Origin: DASXMX01 sp036794395
GTDB taxonomy: Bacteria; Planctomycetota; Phycisphaerae; Tepidisphaerales; Tepidisphaeraceae
Reading direction: 5' to 3'
Assembly (NCBI GenBank): GCA_036794395.1
Contig: DAIRGS010000015.1
Coordinates: 1 to 44,419, forward strand
Length of the DNA stretch: 44,419 nt
Of the stretch, positions 15,062-23,084 are shown piece after piece. How positions within the stretch are numbered: position 1 is the first letter of the stretch; each line of letters starts with the position of its first letter. The position numbers and the translations under genes are program-made. A model generated the notes under the pieces. That model had not been told where the DNA came from. It was given only the letters and a program-made list of their open reading frames with translations, and did no database searches.

Positions 15062-16163
15062 CAGTTCCGGTTTCATCCGGATCGGGGACAAAGTGCAGAT
15101 TCGTCCGCGGGGAAAGCGCGGTATCTATGTTGCGGAATTTTTCCACGCCGGCCATCACCGCCGCCGTTCTCTCAAAACAGCGCGCCTGGATATCGCGCGA
15201 AAGCGCGGCATCAAGCTCGAAGCCGATCTGGCCGGCGGTGAGTATAAAGCGCGCCCGTGCCCGATGGGCCTACTCGAAGCTCAAGAGCAGTTCATTGCAT
15301 TGAAAACCGGTGAGGCCAAGAAGCCAAAAACAATCGTCAAGTATCGCGAGTGGGTTTCCCGCTTCGAGTCTTTCGCCGCTGCCAACGACGTGCGATACCT
15401 TCAACAGGTCACGCCCGAGCTCTTCGAAAAGTTCCGCACTGACCTATGCAACACGCAATCGCCCAAATCGCTCTACACGGGGTTGGTCATCGTTAAATCA
15501 TTTTTCAAGTTTTTCAGCGGGGGAACCAGAGATGTACTGACGATCAACCCGGTGGCGCGTTGCAAGGTGAACGAACCGTACGTGGCCCCCAAGTTCACGC
15601 CCACGCTGCCGCAGGTGAACGCAATTCTCGCCGCCGCTACCGGTGATCGGCTTTTGCAGTACGCGGTCGCGGCGTTCAGCGGGGTCCGCGAAGAAGAGCT
15701 GGCCATGCTCGCGACTTCGAGCGTCGACCTGCAGGGGAAATGGATCCACATCGTCGCACGGGATGGATGGACGCCGAAAACAGGACGTGCCCGAAAGGTC
15801 CCCATTCATCCTCGGCTCGCCCAGATACTGGCCGGCGTCGCGACGACCGCCCGTCCCTACTACTTCTGTGCTCCGGCCAGCAAACGATACCCGGCGGGGG
15901 ACCATCACATGAACGTCCGCCAGGTCAACGAGGATATTCAGGCGGTTGCTAAAGGACTGGGGATCCCAGTGGGTCGCAAGAACAACGGTCTCGTCTTCCA
16001 TTCGCTGCGCCATTATTTTGAGACGCAATGTGTGGACTCGGGGATCCCGCAGTTCGTCATCGACGCCTGGACGGGGCATGTCGGCGAAGAATCCACCGGC
16101 CGAACCTACTACGGACTGACCGATGCCAAGAGCCAAGCGTACATGACTCAGGTGAAATTTTAA
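15036..16163 (+). CDS. Tyrosine recombinase/integrase, second element
   Basis: A 375-residue phage-type integrase. The frame is open from 14841, but ATG 15036 has AAGGGAGA upstream and the preceding codons are a shadow of the excisionase gene. The core-binding domain covers about residues 95-180. Catalytic set: FSGVREEELAML (Arg), TPKTGRARKVPIH (hairpin Lys), FHSLRHYFET (HxxR intact), TGHVGEESTGRTYYGL (box III His and Tyr). Unlike integrase 1 it keeps both histidines, so it is from a different lineage and is more likely functional. A Ser-tRNA-like 3' fragment lies 340 nt downstream. Confidence 0.92.
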   Translation: MMRIISQTDSSGFIRIGDKVQIRPRGKRGIYVAEFFHAGHHRRRSLKTARLDIARKRGIKLEADLAGGEYKARPCPMGLLEAQEQFIALKTGEAKKPKTIVKYREWVSRFESFAAANDVRYLQQVTPELFEKFRTDLCNTQSPKSLYTGLVIVKSFFKFFSGGTRDVLTINPVARCKVNEPYVAPKFTPTLPQVNAILAAATGDRLLQYAVAAFSGVREEELAMLATSSVDLQGKWIHIVARDGWTPKTGRARKVPIHPRLAQILAGVATTARPYYFCAPASKRYPAGDHHMNVRQVNEDIQAVAKGLGIPVGRKNNGLVFHSLRHYFETQCVDSGIPQFVIDAWTGHVGEESTGRTYYGLTDAKSQAYMTQVKF

Positions 16164-16164
16164 C

Positions 16165-16179
16165 TGGGACTAAGTCCCA
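16165..16179. promoter_or_regulatory. 15-bp palindrome abutting the ribosome site of the small ORF
   Basis: TGGGACT-A-AGTCCCA starts 2 nt after the integrase 2 stop and runs straight into AAGGAG, the ribosome site for the GTG at 16191. It could be an operator or a translational hairpin. Inferred from position only. Confidence 0.35.
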
Positions 16180-16190
16180 AGGAGACGGAT

Positions 16191-16487
16191 GTGACAGTGC
16201 GACGCAACAAGGTCAAGGTGTTCACCGTGGTGATCGTCGCCGCGTTATTGGCCAACCTGGCCGGCCTGCTGGATCCGAGTTATTGGAATGATCCGGGCGG
16301 CAACCACCGGGCCAGAAATGGGCCAAGTCAGGGGCAACTGACCGAGGTCGCGACGCAAACGCTGCCGCCCGCCGAAGTTGCGGCGGGCGGTGCGTGGAAC
16401 ACGGAGAACACGGAACGGCGTTCGAACCGTGAGTCGTTGCTTGCCGCCATCATCCGTTTCTTTAGGGACAACCCAGGTAATGAGTGA
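16191..16487 (+). CDS. Small membrane-anchored hypothetical protein
   Basis: A 98-residue protein with a GTG start and a strong AAGGAGACG ribosome site, 27 nt after integrase 2. Residues about 8-28 form one hydrophobic segment (VFTVVIVAALLANLAGLL) after a basic N-terminus; the rest is polar. No family is recognised. It is probably co-transcribed with integrase 2. The C-terminal third may be less constrained, since it runs up to the tRNA fragment. Confidence 0.55.
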   Translation: MTVRRNKVKVFTVVIVAALLANLAGLLDPSYWNDPGGNHRARNGPSQGQLTEVATQTLPPAEVAAGGAWNTENTERRSNRESLLAAIIRFFRDNPGNE

Positions 16488-16500
16488 TTGTCGACTCGTG

Positions 16501-16523
16501 GAGCGGAGAGGATGGGATTCGAA
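16501..16523 (-). pseudogene. 3' end fragment of a Ser-type tRNA, probable attachment core
   Basis: The minus strand reads GGTTCGAATCCCATCCTCTCCGC: the T loop, the 3' side of the T stem and the acceptor strand of a typical Ser tRNA (CCTCTCCGC end). The 5' side of the T stem no longer pairs and nothing upstream resembles a tRNA, so similarity stops within the T arm. This is the size and position expected of an integrase attachment core. Confidence 0.6.
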
Positions 16524-16593
16524 CCGCAGGTGTCCTCCTCGCTTCGTTGAAGGCGTTCTTCAAAGACAATCCTACCTGGGAATGAGGTGTTTT

Positions 16594-17255
16594 GGGTATC
16601 CCCACACCCTTCCCCGCTCAGGGGATACCCGTCTCTGCCATTATGCTTTGAATTCAAAGGGTTTCTGCGCATTCGAAGTCGAAACAGCACCCCCGACTTC
16701 GGCCCCTTCCTAACCCTCACGGGTTTGATCTCACATGCGTTTCGCTCACCGGAAGGGGCCTCACTCGGCCTCACGGCCTCGACTTGCTGGCCCTTCGGGC
16801 CTCACCGGTTTGGGGTGGGGTGGAGAATCAACTCAATCACAGAAACATTAAGGACACGACACGTGTCCTTTAAAGGTGGTCGCCCCAGGCGACGCTAACA
16901 CGGGTTGCGGGAGGGGCGCGCATCGCTCACGCTCGCGCCCCGGCTCAGGCCGGTACGGAATTACCACGAACCCGCAACGAAATCGAAGGTCGGTCTTGAC
17001 CGCCTGTCTTTCGAGGGTGCAGAATACACGGGCGTCTGACGGGTATGCCCGCTGGGCATCGCCTCACGGCACAAAAAACTCTGGAAGCCGTGAGTCCCGG
17101 CCTATCGGCCGGCCCGTCAGACTTTGCAGCACCGATGGTTGACGACACCCCGAGCCCGCCAGGCCTTCCTGCCTCTCGTCGCTCGTTTTCATTGTACCGG
17201 CACCCCATGGCCGTCAAGCCGCAAGGGCATTGACTGCCACGGGGACCCTGCCGGT
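16594..17255 (+). ncRNA. Hairpin-dense gene-free region, candidate structured RNA
   Basis: About 660 nt with no credible gene but many perfect complementary arms: 16594-16603/16621-16630 (10 bp), 16646-16659 (14-nt palindrome), 16674-16680/16695-16701, 16701-16710/16751-16760 (10 bp, with 16712-16716/16721-16725 inside), 16789-16793/16797-16801, 16850-16858/16862-16870 (9 bp), 16879-16884/16888-16893, 16904-16911/16971-16978 enclosing 16913-16920/16934-16941, 16983-16987/17010-17014, 17034-17043/17113-17122 (10 bp), 17141-17145/17176-17180, and 17196-17202/17249-17255. Stems are mostly nested, not crossing. I do not recognise a known class (not RNase P, tmRNA, 6S or group II domain V). The strand is not determined; plus is a guess because neighbouring genes are plus. 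Confidence 0.4.
17034..17122. repeat. Four-way-junction-like fold of perfect inverted repeats
   Basis: A 10-bp closing stem GTCTGACGGG/CCCGTCAGAC encloses three hairpins almost without gaps: ATGCCC/GGGCAT (17045-17050/17054-17059), CTCACGGC/GCCGTGAG (17063-17070/17087-17094) and CCGGCC/GGCCGG (17097-17102/17107-17112). All stems are perfect. The arrangement resembles a cloverleaf with short unpaired linkers. GGTGC (17016-17020) and GCACC (17129-17133) could extend it outward. Confidence 0.7.
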
Positions 17256-17324
17256 CTTGGTCTCGTGTGCGACGGCAGGCAGCCGGAGCATAGGTCGAAC
17301 TTATCAACGTAACAATTTACCTTT

Positions 17325-17687
17325 ATGTCACTTGAAATTCGTGTGTGGCGCGATCCGATCGAGATCGGGGAACACGAGCGAAACGTGTTCTTTGCCTCTA
17401 ATGGCCATCGCGGCCGTCTTCGTGAAGCCTACTGCGGCGAACCCTACGTCACGAGCGATCTTGTTCGCGAAGCCATTGCTTCCGGCAGCGCCGAGATTCC
17501 AGCCGCTGTTCTCAGTGAGCGTTTGGCACGCGTACTAGAATTAGCCCAAGAGCGTCAGCGACGAGTCTACGGCGATGGTCCTGTCCAACTGGATGCGGCT
17601 CAGCGCGACCATGTGGAGTTCGTTTCGTTCTGTGAACGAATGGAAAAACGCTTGGGTCAGCCGGTGACGATCATTGCGTCGGACTAG
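17325..17687 (+). CDS. Hypothetical protein (120 residues)
   Basis: A compact, soluble, charged protein beginning MSLEIRVWRDPIEIGEHERN. It has a helical C-terminal half (LSERLARVLELAQERQRRVYG) and ends in VTIIASD. No family is recognised. No clear ribosome site precedes the ATG, but composition looks coding and a good terminator follows 84 nt after the stop. It lies directly downstream of the hairpin-rich region. Confidence 0.6.
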   Translation: MSLEIRVWRDPIEIGEHERNVFFASNGHRGRLREAYCGEPYVTSDLVREAIASGSAEIPAAVLSERLARVLELAQERQRRVYGDGPVQLDAAQRDHVEFVSFCERMEKRLGQPVTIIASD

Positions 17688-17770
17688 ACGAGAAAGGGGA
17701 ACCCCGCTTCGGGGACACTTTGGTGCCCCAAGCTTTTGAATAGGTTCTCCCGCAACTTCTCCGTTGACCG

Positions 17771-17800
17771 CCCCGCCGGACTTCTCGGTGGGGTTTTTTT
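17771..17800 (+). terminator. Rho-independent terminator
   Basis: CCCCGCCG (17771-17778) pairs with CGGTGGGG (17786-17793, one G:T) and is followed by seven T. It lies downstream of the 120-residue ORF on the plus strand. A second hairpin-rich stretch, GGGG/CCCC repeats at about 17697-17734, precedes it. Confidence 0.8.
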
Positions 17801-18380
17801 AGGTTGGCAATGCCAACTTGAGCCAGTCATGATTTGAGTGGATACTGGCTGGCATTCCTCGAGGTGCCTTACGGGACGACAAGCCAGATCGATCGAATGT
17901 CCGCAGACTTGCTGGCGAGGTTGATATTTAAAATGGGGGTTTGGCTATCAATGGCCCCATTTCCAATCGGGTCATTTTGAAGGGGTCGCAACGTGAAAGC
18001 CACATGGCGAAGAGTTTTGGTACGCACGCCTCATTTGAATTAAACTGACCATGAAATCGAACCACGTTCACGCTGAAAGTCGGTTGCTTCGAGAAGAGGC
18101 CCGTCAGTGGAGTTTCTGTGTCAAGATATCGTTGCGTATGCCCACGATCGAATCATCGACCGGCTCGAATACGCTGGTTCGACTGGCCGATGTTTTTGGT
18201 CTTGAGGCGGCCAATGCGATGTCGACATTGTCGACATCGATTTTACGGTTTGATCTGGCGGCGGTCGGATGGGATTGATATTTGAGGTAAACGGACGTGA
18301 TTGAGACAATGCACGCTCGCCAGGCTGGGCGATAAGCTGTAGCAGGCACGAATGGTGCTAACACTCGGCGGCCTTCGCAA
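17801..18380. other. Gene-poor stretch
   Basis: No confident gene. A 75-codon plus frame at 18051-18278 has no ribosome site and no recognisable motif. Visible structure: the palindrome TTGGCAATGCCAA at 17814-17826 and an AAATGGGG/CCCCATTT hairpin (17931-17938/17955-17962). Confidence 0.4.
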
Positions 18381-18410
18381 GAAAATACCCCGCCAAGAAT
18401 CTCGGCGGGG
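18381..18410 (-). terminator. Terminator of the proline-rich protein gene
   Basis: CCCCGCC (18388-18394) and GGCGGGG (18404-18410) form a strong stem; on the minus strand it is followed by TATTTTC. It lies 30 nt beyond the minus-strand gene ending at 18440. Confidence 0.7.
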
Positions 18411-18439
18411 TGAACTGATAACCAAAAACCGCACTTACG

Positions 18440-18934
18440 TTACGGTTGAATGATGCCTCGCGGGGGCGGCTGGTAGGGGCTTCGGGGGGGCGGAAGGAAA
18501 GGCACACGCGGAGGCCGAGCGGCTGGAATCGCAACCACGGCAGGAGCCACCGGTGGAACCACGACGTTATTGATAGGGGCGGGCGTTTCCCCGCGTACCG
18601 GGGGTGTCGCGCGTGTCGCCTCGACTGGGGTCACCGCAGGATGAGCGCCATCCTTATGGACAGGAGGAGCAACCGGCAAGGGCGACATTTCTTCCTTGCC
18701 AGCCGCCAGCGCTTGCTGATGTTTGGTGGGGGACAAATCGAAAGGATTGAATTCCGCTTCCACTTCAACGTGCGATGCGGCTTTTGATGAAGCCGAACTG
18801 TTCCTGGGCAGCCCCGGTTCTCCACGCGCAGTTGGAATTGTCGACTCCCGGGATGCCGCCGCACCAAGCGACGTGCCTCCCATCAAAATCGCCAACGCCC
18901 CCAATGCCGCCCCTTTTAGATTCTTGATATTCAT
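18440..18934 (-). CDS. Exported proline-rich hypothetical protein
   Basis: Read from the ATG at 18934 (the frame is open from 18982), a 164-residue protein with an N-terminal hydrophobic export signal (LKGAALGALAILMGGTSLGAAAS) and a long Pro/Ala/Val-rich tail ending PPPRSPYQPPPRGIIQP. Such tails are usually extended and span or decorate the cell envelope. There is no enzymatic motif. It is transcribed in the same direction as the PEP-CTERM gene 123 nt upstream, so the two may share a transcript. Confidence 0.6.
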   Translation of the reverse strand: MNIKNLKGAALGALAILMGGTSLGAAASRESTIPTARGEPGLPRNSSASSKAASHVEVEAEFNPFDLSPTKHQQALAAGKEEMSPLPVAPPVHKDGAHPAVTPVEATRATPPVRGETPAPINNVVVPPVAPAVVAIPAARPPRVPFLPPPRSPYQPPPRGIIQP

Positions 18935-19057
18935 TCGAATGATCCCTTTCCGGTTCAATCCCTCACGAACTATACCGCCCATTCACTTTATCGGTCAATC
19001 CTCTGCTCATCGTGACGTGCGTAAATTGCGCCGACTCTTTTACTGTGCAGGTCAAGG

Positions 19058-19918
19058 TCAGGCAACCAAACGTCTGCGATGCAGGAGCAAGGCAAATGCG
19101 GAGAACAGACCCAGCGCGGTGGTCGGTTCCGGGGTAACAGCATAATTATCGAAATAAGCTGTGCCCCCGTCCAGCCCAAGTGTGCCGGCGGCTTCCCGCA
19201 ATGTCGCAATGTCGCCATCCAGGAACTGAGTCGCACCAGGCGTGGCGAAGGGAATGCCGCTCACGGTCGAGACCGCGTCGACTGACGCCGAAAAAGTGTG
19301 TGAGGCAAAGCTAAGATCGAGTTCGTATTGATGGTAACCGACTCCAATCTGCTGACCCAACTGCGTTACCGGATTGAAGTTCACCACCTCAAACCCACCA
19401 CTATCGATATAGATGAATTCGCCGGTGCTCGCATCTACTCCGACACCACCCAGGCGTCCAAAGCCGGAGGTGCCTGTCCCGTAAGCGTCGATTCCAAAAA
19501 ACGGCCCGAACGTGTTGGCATTATTAGTTGGTAACACATCCATCGCCCAATTGATCTTGACGGTGCCCGTGCCGACGGTCGTGGTCAGGTCGGGAGCCCA
19601 AAAATTATCACCGGTGAAACGGTTCACGCGAACCGCTTGTGTACCGGAGAACACGGGGCCTTGAGCAGCCGTGATAACTTGAGCCGCACCGGTTGTGACG
19701 GTTGTCGTGTTGGGACCGGAATAGAGCCATGGCTTCACAGCCGCATCCTGGCCGCGCAGATTGCCCAAAACGCTCGGCTCACTGCTATTGACCAACGTCG
19801 GGCTGAACCGCAGAACGTTGTCGAAGCCACCGCTGTCGTAAACCTGGCCGCGAGTAGTCGCGGAGAGTGCGGCGAGACAGCCGAAGGCGGCCGCAAACGA
19901 AAGCCATTTTTCGTGCAT
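19058..19918 (-). CDS. PEP-CTERM surface protein
   Basis: A 286-residue exported protein. The start chosen is ATG 19918 (frame open from 20095) because GGGAGAC lies upstream and a signal peptide follows (WLSFAAAFGCLAALSATTRGQ). The middle is a Gly/Thr/Asn-rich beta-sandwich-like domain. The C-terminus has the sorting signal TPEPTTALGLFSAFALLLHRRRLVA: PEP motif, hydrophobic segment, Arg cluster, as recognised by exosortase. Its position next to an exopolysaccharide operon fits the known association of PEP-CTERM/exosortase systems with EPS. No exosortase gene is in the window. Confidence 0.88.
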   Translation of the reverse strand: MHEKWLSFAAAFGCLAALSATTRGQVYDSGGFDNVLRFSPTLVNSSEPSVLGNLRGQDAAVKPWLYSGPNTTTVTTGAAQVITAAQGPVFSGTQAVRVNRFTGDNFWAPDLTTTVGTGTVKINWAMDVLPTNNANTFGPFFGIDAYGTGTSGFGRLGGVGVDASTGEFIYIDSGGFEVVNFNPVTQLGQQIGVGYHQYELDLSFASHTFSASVDAVSTVSGIPFATPGATQFLDGDIATLREAAGTLGLDGGTAYFDNYAVTPEPTTALGLFSAFALLLHRRRLVA

Positions 19919-20126
19919 TTTCAGTCTCCCAAATGTGAATAACCTATGAGGGCCGTAGCCCCTAATCAGTCCCAAAAGAACTAAATTGAAGACGTCCCCT
20001 AAGGACTTGCTTGCGATTGGTTCCGAAAGGGCAAACAAATAAGTCCCCACGAACGCCCATAATTTAATGCACCTCGCGTTGAGTTGCAATATCAATTCAA
20101 GCTTTTTCGATCAATTTCACTTGGCG

Positions 20127-20164
20127 CTTTAGGGGGTTGGTGTATCTTTAGGGGGTTGGTGTAT
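20127..20164. repeat. Perfect 19-bp tandem duplication
   Basis: CTTTAGGGGGTTGGTGTAT occurs twice head to tail in the 836-nt divergent gap between the PEP-CTERM gene and the exopolysaccharide operon. It may be a slippage product or a doubled regulator site. Confidence 0.7.
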
Positions 20165-20312
20165 GCGGACCGGCCCCATCGGTTGCGGTATAACGTGGCG
20201 CGATGAGACAAATTTGCGAAACGCATTCGGCAAGAACCTCGGGCGCTCGACCACGCGCGATAGCCTCTTTTTTTTGCGCGAAATAATTCGGTCCGCTACT
20301 CGTTGGACTGAC

Positions 20313-20519
20313 GTGCGCTCTTGTGCGTGCGAATAGCGCACATTTGCGCACCCAAATCGCGGCGATCAATTGCTTCGGAACGATGCGCTTTATTAGCGAT
20401 TGATGACCGGGACGACGAGTGTTAGAATCTATTTAACTGCTGCCAGACCGGGAACTCAATAATCTCCGAACATTCGTGAAATTCGGACATTTCGTTTCTT
20501 CGGGCGCACTTATTGTGCG
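20313..20519. promoter_or_regulatory. Cluster of GTGCG/CGCAC half-sites
   Basis: GTGCG at 20313 and 20323, TGCG-AATAG-CGCA at 20328-20340, GCGCAC ending at 20351, and CGCAC-TTATT-GTGCG at 20505-20519. Several have a 5-nt spacer. They lie on both sides of the candidate promoter at 20400 and could be operators. No regulator is identified. The rest of the gap (19919-20755) shows no gene. Confidence 0.25.
20400..20428 (+). promoter_or_regulatory. Candidate sigma70-type promoter for the exopolysaccharide operon
   Basis: TTGATG (20400-20405), 17-nt spacer, TAGAAT (20423-20428), about 320 nt upstream of the first operon gene. It matches four of six and five of six consensus positions. The distance implies a long 5' leader. 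Confidence 0.35.
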
Positions 20520-20755
20520 ATTTGTGCCGGAGAAATTGCTTAAGGCCCAGTTCGATTGATTTGAAGCCGAGCGCGCCGCATGCTCCCAGTGTTGGGGGTG
20601 TGGGCGATTAGGTTCAACCGATGCTTGTGGCGACAACACGTCGTCACCATTCAGGCCGGGCGACCGTTGGTTGATGAACTGTGTGCGTGGTGTGTCCTCG
20701 CGGAAGCGCTCACGTTGAATGCCCGCACGTTGATTAAGGGAGAGGGTGGTCCGTC

Positions 20756-23038
20756 ATGATTGCAAATGTGAATCGGAAACTACTGGAAGACTCGGGCACG
20801 CCTGAGGGCTTTTCTGATTCCGTTAACGCGCGCCCCTTGCTCCTGGTGCTTTGGCGTCGGCGATGGACGGTGCTGCTAACACTTCTTGCGTTTCTGGTGG
20901 GCGGCGAACTCTACTTGCTCAAAGCGACGCGCATTTTTACCAGCAGTTCCAACGTCTACGTGGAACAGCAGGGGGTGAAAATTATGAGCGATACCCAAGG
21001 GTATGTCACCAAATCCGACAGCTTCTTATACACCCAGGCGCAGATCATTAAGTCGGCCCCCATCCTGACAAACGCCTTGAACAAGATTGAATACCGCCAG
21101 ATGCGCACCTTTCAGGGCATCGATAACGTGGTGGCCTGGCTGCAAATGGAAAGCGTATTTCATGTTGATGTGGGTAAGAAGGACGACGTGCTGACCGTTT
21201 CCATGGACTCGCCCTATCCGCAGGAAGCGGCTGAGGTCGTCAATAGCGTGGTTGACGCCTATGTGACGTACCAAAATCACCAGAAGCGGACCACCGCCGC
21301 CGAAATGATGAAGATTCTCCAGAAGGAGAAGGCGGAGCGGGATGCCGAACTGGGCGCGCATTTGAAGGCGATGCTGACCTTCAAGCAGGAGAACGGCGCC
21401 CTTTCTTTCCAGGACGACAAGGGCAATATCATCCTCGAAAAGCTCTCGTATCTTTCCAGTTCGCTGAGTGAGGCGGAAGTAAACACGATGTCTTTGCGCG
21501 CCCAGCTGGACTCCGCTGGCGCGGCGCTGAAGGATCCAACCGCAACACACGCCTTGGTGCAATACCTCCAGACCAAGGGTGGCACCTCGGATAAGGAATT
21601 GGATGATCTGCGCTCCTCCCGTTCACAGCTCGCCGCCGCGAAGGCCGGCACCGAACAAGTGTATGGACCGGCATCCAATCGCGTGAATGTCGTCTTGGCC
21701 GAACTCGATCGTGTTCAGCAGCAGATTGCCGACAAGGAAAAGCAGATCGCCGCTGCCCATGTGGCCGACCTCTCCCGGCAGGTGGGAGTCGCCGTCCAGA
21801 AACAGGACGATCTAAAGGCCGCATTCGAGGGTCAAAAAAAGGAAGCGCTTAAGCTCAATGCGCTGTCCGCGGAGTATGCCCGTCTCCAGGCGGATGTAGA
21901 GCGCACACAAAAGCAGTGCGATTTGCTGGACAGCCGCATTAAGGAAATCAATGTTAACAGTGAGGATGCTGGCGCCCTCAACATCCAGATCCTGCAAACC
22001 GCCCGTGCCGAAGAGCATCCCACCAAGCCGCGCAAATCGTTAACGCTCGCCGCCGTTTTGCTGGCCGGACTGTTGCTTGGCAGTGGGTTAGCGCTGTTGC
22101 GCGACTGGGCTGATCAACGTCTGAGAAGCCCTGAAGATGCGATCACGGCCACCGGGCTTCCATCGCTGGGCATCGTGCCGCATATGGGTGGCCGGCTGAG
22201 CCAGCCGACCCGCGGCCAGATGCTGCAGCGCGACAGCATGTCTGCCGTCGCGGAGGCTTATCGAACGATCCGCACTGGCATCTTTTTCGGCGCTGCCGAC
22301 AGCACTAAAACGATATTGATTACCTCTGCCGCGCCCGGGGAGGGCAAATCCATAACGGCAAGTAATTTGGCAATCGCCATGGCCCAGGCGGGCCATCGCA
22401 CGCTGCTTTTGGATGCGGATTTTCGAAAGCCGGTTCAACACAAGATTTTCGAAATTGAGGGTGATACCGGGGTGACGGCCGTACTCGAGGGTAAAGTCAA
22501 ACTTCAAGATGCGCTCAAGCGCATGAGCATTCCACGGCTCTGGGTCTTGCCAGTAGGTGCGCTTCCACCCAATCCCTCGGAATTGATGACCGGCAAGCGC
22601 TTTAGCCAGCTGATGGCTGCATTGACTGCCGGCTTTGATCGCGTGGTGATTGATACCTCCCCGGTGATGCCGGTGACCGATGCGCGAATCTTAGCGGCTT
22701 CGGCGGATGTCACCATCATGGTGGTGAGGACCAACAAGTCCGCCCGCAAAATCTGCTCTTTGGCCGCTGACAGCTTGCGTAACGTGGGGGCCAATCTGCT
22801 GGGAATCATTGTCAACGACATGCCGCGTAATGTCCCAGGCTACGGGTACTACGGTTACTCCTACTACGGACGGGGCAACAAAGCCATTGAAGGACCGACT
22901 CGCGATTCAATGCGCGATTCAATGGTTGTAGTTTCGGTGGAGGGCAATGCCAATGGCAATGGAGCTGTTAATGGGAATCGGAACGGGAATGGGAATGGGG
23001 AACATCAATCTGAGGAAACGATTTCCATAAATTCGTAG
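20756..23038 (+). CDS. Polysaccharide co-polymerase with C-terminal BY-kinase (Wzc-like)
   Basis: A 760-residue inner-membrane protein controlling polysaccharide chain length and export. A Wzz domain starts with a membrane segment at about residues 36-55; a coiled-coil periplasmic part follows, then a second membrane segment at about 425-445 (LTLAAVLLAGLLLGSGLALL). The cytoplasmic kinase has Walker A SAAPGEGKS (about 525-532), Walker A' LLLDADFRKP and Walker B VVIDTSPVMP. A Tyr cluster (GYGYYGYSYYGRG) near residue 700 is the autophosphorylation tail, followed by an Asn/Gly repeat and a polar end. It is the first gene of the operon and is paired with the phosphatase downstream. Confidence 0.94.
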   Translation: MIANVNRKLLEDSGTPEGFSDSVNARPLLLVLWRRRWTVLLTLLAFLVGGELYLLKATRIFTSSSNVYVEQQGVKIMSDTQGYVTKSDSFLYTQAQIIKSAPILTNALNKIEYRQMRTFQGIDNVVAWLQMESVFHVDVGKKDDVLTVSMDSPYPQEAAEVVNSVVDAYVTYQNHQKRTTAAEMMKILQKEKAERDAELGAHLKAMLTFKQENGALSFQDDKGNIILEKLSYLSSSLSEAEVNTMSLRAQLDSAGAALKDPTATHALVQYLQTKGGTSDKELDDLRSSRSQLAAAKAGTEQVYGPASNRVNVVLAELDRVQQQIADKEKQIAAAHVADLSRQVGVAVQKQDDLKAAFEGQKKEALKLNALSAEYARLQADVERTQKQCDLLDSRIKEINVNSEDAGALNIQILQTARAEEHPTKPRKSLTLAAVLLAGLLLGSGLALLRDWADQRLRSPEDAITATGLPSLGIVPHMGGRLSQPTRGQMLQRDSMSAVAEAYRTIRTGIFFGAADSTKTILITSAAPGEGKSITASNLAIAMAQAGHRTLLLDADFRKPVQHKIFEIEGDTGVTAVLEGKVKLQDALKRMSIPRLWVLPVGALPPNPSELMTGKRFSQLMAALTAGFDRVVIDTSPVMPVTDARILAASADVTIMVVRTNKSARKICSLAADSLRNVGANLLGIIVNDMPRNVPGYGYYGYSYYGRGNKAIEGPTRDSMRDSMVVVSVEGNANGNGAVNGNRNGNGNGEHQSEETISINS

Positions 23039-23084
23039 TCCCTGATCGTTGAGGACATGGGCCGCCGTCACGGAGTAAAAGAAG

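Noticed and set aside
16886..16980. Integron attC-like site (GCTAAC followed by a long hairpin)
   Set aside because: The GCTAAC motif lacks the matching GTTAGC-type partner and the hairpin arms are perfect and GC-rich, unlike attC; no integron integrase is present.
17034..17122. A real tRNA gene
   Set aside because: The fold is cloverleaf-like but arm lengths (10, 6, 8, 6 bp) and loops do not match a tRNA, and there is no TTCGA T loop.
16594..17255. CRISPR array
   Set aside because: The repeats are different inverted pairs, not one direct repeat with regular spacers, and no cas gene is present.
18051..18278. 75-codon ORF as a gene
   Set aside because: No ribosome site, no motif, and a shadow frame of similar length exists on the other strand; evidence is too weak for a CDS call.
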